10,135 bases of DNA from an uncultured Chloroflexota bacterium. GTDB taxonomy: Bacteria; Chloroflexota; Limnocylindria; Limnocylindrales; Limnocylindraceae. Location of the stretch: the NCBI GenBank assembly GCA_903820655.1, contig CAIJIA010000058.1:1-10135 (forward strand). Reading direction: 5' to 3'. Numbering within the stretch: the stretch's first letter is position 1; the number at the start of each line of letters is the position of its first letter. The translations under genes were made by a program, and so were the position numbers. Of this stretch, positions 7,474 to 10,135 are shown in pieces. The notes beneath the pieces are model-generated. The model was not told the origin of the DNA, did no database searches, and saw only the letters and a list, made by a program, of their open reading frames with translations.

Positions 7474-8709
7474 TCAGGTCACCGTCTGCTTCGAGGCGAA
7501 CTCTGGGGCACGCCAGGCGTCAGTGCGAAGGATTTCGGCGAGCGTCGCGACCGCGCGATCGATGTCAGTAAAGCTCACATAGAGTGGAGAGAAGCCGAAG
7601 CGCAGGATATTCGGCGCACGGAAATCTCCGATGACGCCGCGGCTGATCAGCGCCTGCATGATCGGATAGCCGCTCTCGTGCGCAAAGGAGACCTGTCCGC
7701 CGCGTAGCTGCCCCTCCCGTGGCGAGATGAGGGCAAGGCCGTAGCCCGCACACTCCGCCTCAACCCGCTCAATAAAGCGAGAGGTTTGCGCCATTGATTT
7801 GCGGCGAATCTCAGACATCGAGATCCCCTCCCACAACTTCAGCGCCTCATCGAGTGCGGCAAGGCTAAGCACCTGTTGCGTGCCTGTGATGAAGCGCCGA
7901 ATGCCAGGAGCCGGCTCATAGTCGGGCACGAATGCGAACGGGCTCTTGTGGCCGAGCCAGCCCTCTAGCGGCTGCCGCACCTGCTCAATCAGCGCCGGTG
8001 CAACCCAGGTATATGAGGGGGCGCCGGGCCCACCATTGAGATACTTGTATCCGCAGCCGATCGCAAAGTCGGCGCCGTCGCGAGCGATATCGAGCTCAAG
8101 CACTCCAGTGGAGTGCGAGAGGTCCCACACCGTCAACGCGCCAGCCGCGTGGGCCGCGGCACTCAGTGCGCGCATGTCACGAATCCATCCAGTTCGATAG
8201 TCCACGTGCGTCAACATCAAGACCCCTGCCCCATCAAGCACCGTCGCCGGGCTGACTGACTCATCCCAGAAGCGCACCTCCACGTTGGGAAGGAGCTGGC
8301 GTAGGCCCTCCAAGATGTACAGATCGGTTGGGAAGTTCTCGCGCTCGGTGACCACAACCTGCCGGTCGCCGCGTAGGCGCAGCGCAGCGGCCAACACGCG
8401 AAAGAGCGAGACCGACGTGGATTCCCCAACCACGACCTCTCCCTTTCCAACACCAAGGAGCGGGGCGATCCGATCTCCAACGCGGAGTGGCAGGTCGTAC
8501 CAATCGGACTCGTTCCAGCTACGGATGAGCCGCTCGCCCCACTGCTGATCAATCACGTTGGCGACGCGCTCATGCACCCCAATGGGCAGCGCCCCCAAAG
8601 AGTTTCCGTCGAGGTACACAACCTCTGCCGGCAGGGTGAATCGCTCTCGCAGTGCAGCGAGAGGGTCTTGCGCGTCGAGCTCCGCTGTTGAAGGGGTCGT
8701 GTTCGTCAT
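7474..8709 (-). CDS. kynU: Kynureninase
   Basis: A cytoplasmic pyridoxal-phosphate enzyme that cleaves L-kynurenine to anthranilate and L-alanine (or 3-hydroxykynurenine to 3-hydroxyanthranilate). The 411 residues show VVYLDGNSLGALP (30-42), the cofactor-binding ESTSV (96-100), FPTD (126-129), WDLSHS (195-200) with D196, and GCGYKYLNGGPGAPS (218-232) in which K222 is the expected Schiff-base lysine. GWLGHKSPFAF and RRFITGTQ further on are also family features. The length is normal. The start ATG at 8709 is 12 bases after the formamidase stop. The ribosome site is poor, so translation may be coupled to the upstream gene. With no kynurenine 3-monooxygenase in sight, anthranilate is the likely product, but that gene could be elsewhere. 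Confidence 0.96.
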   Translation of the reverse strand: MTNTTPSTAELDAQDPLAALRERFTLPAEVVYLDGNSLGALPIGVHERVANVIDQQWGERLIRSWNESDWYDLPLRVGDRIAPLLGVGKGEVVVGESTSVSLFRVLAAALRLRGDRQVVVTERENFPTDLYILEGLRQLLPNVEVRFWDESVSPATVLDGAGVLMLTHVDYRTGWIRDMRALSAAAHAAGALTVWDLSHSTGVLELDIARDGADFAIGCGYKYLNGGPGAPSYTWVAPALIEQVRQPLEGWLGHKSPFAFVPDYEPAPGIRRFITGTQQVLSLAALDEALKLWEGISMSEIRRKSMAQTSRFIERVEAECAGYGLALISPREGQLRGGQVSFAHESGYPIMQALISRGVIGDFRAPNILRFGFSPLYVSFTDIDRAVATLAEILRTDAWRAPEFASKQTVT

Positions 8710-8721
8710 GAGTCTATCGTC

Positions 8722-9588
8722 TCACGTACCAGAGATCTCCAACAAGGCACGCGCATCTTGTAGTAGTGAGCCTCCTGGCGTATCAAGTTCTTCAAGCACA
8801 TCGAAGTGATCACGGCCAGGAACGATCGCGAGCGAAATGGCGGCGTGGCTCGCCCACTTCTCGCGGAGGAGTTCCGACTGTCGATGGAACTCCGACGGCT
8901 CATGCTCACCAACTCGCAGAAGGACCGGAATGTTGCGCTGCGGCACGTAGTTGACGGGTGAGAGATGCTTCGCTTCGTCGGCACTCATGCCCACCAAGTT
9001 GTTGACGTAGCTCTCAGCAATCGGCTCAAGGTCAAACGCGCCACCGATAAGTAGCAGCCCTGAAATCGCACTCCGCACGTGGAGCGGCGCAAGTTCGGTG
9101 ACCAGCGTTGCGGCGAGGTGCGCCCCCGCCGAATGCCCAGCCGCAACAATTCTGTTCACGTCACAACCGAGCGTCGCCGCGTGCTCAATTAAATACGCCA
9201 CCGCAGCCGATGCCTCCGCAACGATCGCTGAGAGGGTGGCGGCTGGCGCCAGGGAGTAGCCAACGGCAACATGGGTTGCACCGAGCGAAGCGAGCGTTGC
9301 TGCGTAGCGACCGCCATCATCGATCGCGCCCTCCTGCCACCACCCACCGTGAAACATCAGCAGCGTGGGCTGGGCTCCTTCACGATTAGCAAAGATCTCG
9401 AGACGGTTGGCCTCACTCGGTCCATATGCGACGCGGTGATAGACGCCACTGGCTTGTGCGGTACGTCGTGCGAGTGCGGTGCGGTCACGGCCGGCTGACA
9501 TGGAGCCAGCGGCGTCTCGCGCAGTTCGGCTTGGCGAGTACTCCGCATCAAGCCAGGCTCGACGCTGCGCGTTAGGGAACGAGCTCAA
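8722..9588 (-). CDS. Kynurenine formamidase-like alpha/beta hydrolase (arylformamidase)
   Basis: Predicted to hydrolyse N-formylkynurenine to kynurenine and formate, the step between the dioxygenase and kynureninase. The 288 residues carry the oxyanion motif HGGWW (80-84), the nucleophile elbow GHSAG (151-155) with S153, an acidic segment GEHEPSEFHRQS (227-238) and the catalytic-histidine region GRDHFDVLEEL (258-268) with H261. The N-terminal LDAEYSPSR (13-21) is typical of this formamidase/esterase group. It belongs to the alpha/beta-hydrolase (AFMID) type, unlike the metal-dependent KynB more often seen in bacteria, so no kynB symbol is given. The start is a TTG at 9588: it is the first possible start after an in-frame stop, and the next ATG (residue 30) would remove YSPSR. 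The gene overlaps the cupredoxin gene by 17 bases. The substrate is inferred from motifs plus the kynU neighbour; a related esterase is the alternative. Confidence 0.85.
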   Translation of the reverse strand: MSSFPNAQRRAWLDAEYSPSRTARDAAGSMSAGRDRTALARRTAQASGVYHRVAYGPSEANRLEIFANREGAQPTLLMFHGGWWQEGAIDDGGRYAATLASLGATHVAVGYSLAPAATLSAIVAEASAAVAYLIEHAATLGCDVNRIVAAGHSAGAHLAATLVTELAPLHVRSAISGLLLIGGAFDLEPIAESYVNNLVGMSADEAKHLSPVNYVPQRNIPVLLRVGEHEPSEFHRQSELLREKWASHAAISLAIVPGRDHFDVLEELDTPGGSLLQDARALLEISGT

Positions 9589-10135
9589 TGCTCCCCTTCA
9601 TGTTCGGATGCACATCACAGCGGAAGGTGTAGATCTTGTTGGCGTCAAGGGCAGGGAGTGTGTACTCCTCTGTCGCGATGCCAGTGAACTGCTCACCAGC
9701 GAACACGGTGGTGCCACTTTCGATGATCGCGAAGTTGTGGGGGATACCGCTGTCCTTATTGGTAATCGTGAGCGTGACCTCGCTGCCGGCCTTGATCACC
9801 AGCTTCTCAAGATTGAATTTCACCCCTGAGGCGGTAATGGCGGGGGCCATTGGATCTGCGCCAGTTGGCCCTGGATCGGCCTTTGCGCCGCCGGCGAAGA
9901 TTGCCGACTGTCCGATCAGCAGGCTGAAGAAGGCAATCAGCACAACGTCAACGATGCGGCGTGATGGGCGAAGCGGTGTTGGATTCTTGATGGGACCGCT
10001 GCCCGCTGTGGCGACGGCCTTCCACTCTCGGCGGGAGTCAATCAGCCAGCCGATCATGGCCATACCAAGGAGCACCGTGCCGAGGGTGAAGAACGGCAGG
10101 TTCACGGCGAGGCCGAAGAACATCACCGCAGCACC
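9572..10135 (-). CDS. Membrane-anchored cupredoxin-domain protein (5' end outside window)
   Basis: A copper-binding, probably electron-transfer or copper-handling protein held in the membrane. The frame is open to the right edge, so the true start probably lies outside; a GTG at 10126 and an ATG at 10123 are internal candidates. Numbering from the GTG, two hydrophobic segments (about 3-29 and 58-79) enclose a basic cytoplasmic-type loop (SRREWKA, PLRPSRR). The C-terminal domain (about 95-184) is a cupredoxin fold with candidate copper ligands H130 (IPHNF), C170, H173 and M176 in FRCDVHPNMKG, a type 1 copper arrangement. The domain would face outside the cell. Its end overlaps the formamidase start by 17 bases, so the two are probably cotranscribed although no shared pathway is obvious. 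The partner protein and function are not known to me. Confidence 0.8.
   Translation of the reverse strand, partial: GAAVMFFGLAVNLPFFTLGTVLLGMAMIGWLIDSRREWKAVATAGSGPIKNPTPLRPSRRIVDVVLIAFFSLLIGQSAIFAGGAKADPGPTGADPMAPAITASGVKFNLEKLVIKAGSEVTLTITNKDSGIPHNFAIIESGTTVFAGEQFTGIATEEYTLPALDANKIYTFRCDVHPNMKGSIELVP

Overview
The window looks like a chromosomal segment of a moderately GC-rich, probably monoderm bacterium. A freshwater-type Chloroflexota (Limnocylindria-like) or an actinomycete is my best guess. The basis is a heliorhodopsin gene (a family reported mainly from monoderms), a lipoprotein-type solute-binding protein, GTG/TTG starts and one apparently leaderless gene. The phylum is inference; no rRNA or other marker is present. 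There is no tRNA, CRISPR array, insertion sequence or phage gene, and no gene-free stretch longer than 300 bases.

Left part (1-5466, minus strand): a complete-looking peptide-type ABC importer operon read right to left. The order is lipoprotein binding protein (dppA), two permeases (dppB, dppC) and two ATPases (dppD, dppF; dppF runs off the left edge). From dppB onward each gene overlaps the next by four bases (ATGA). dppA is set apart by 118 bases holding a long hairpin that is fully paired only in the dpp RNA. This fits a processing or stabilising element that keeps binding-protein mRNA more abundant than permease/ATPase mRNA.

Middle (5467-6634): a 222-base divergent control region, then a heliorhodopsin gene on the plus strand with a good Shine-Dalgarno site and a strong intrinsic terminator. 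The control region contains a perfect 8-bp inverted repeat (GAATTAGG-N22-CCTAATTC) between the two divergent starts, a candidate shared operator. Heliorhodopsin is a retinal-binding seven-helix light receptor of inverted topology whose cellular role is unsettled. It is the most interesting gene here.

Right part (6661-10135): three steps of tryptophan catabolism. Tryptophan 2,3-dioxygenase is on the plus strand with a -10 box placed for leaderless mRNA. Facing it on the minus strand are kynureninase and an alpha/beta-hydrolase kynurenine formamidase. Together they would convert tryptophan through N-formylkynurenine and kynurenine to anthranilate plus alanine. No kynurenine 3-monooxygenase is seen. 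Upstream of and overlapping the formamidase is the end of a membrane-anchored cupredoxin gene that enters from the right edge.

The peptide importer could supply amino acids, and the kynurenine enzymes would degrade one of them. Whether heliorhodopsin signals to either neighbour is an open and testable question.
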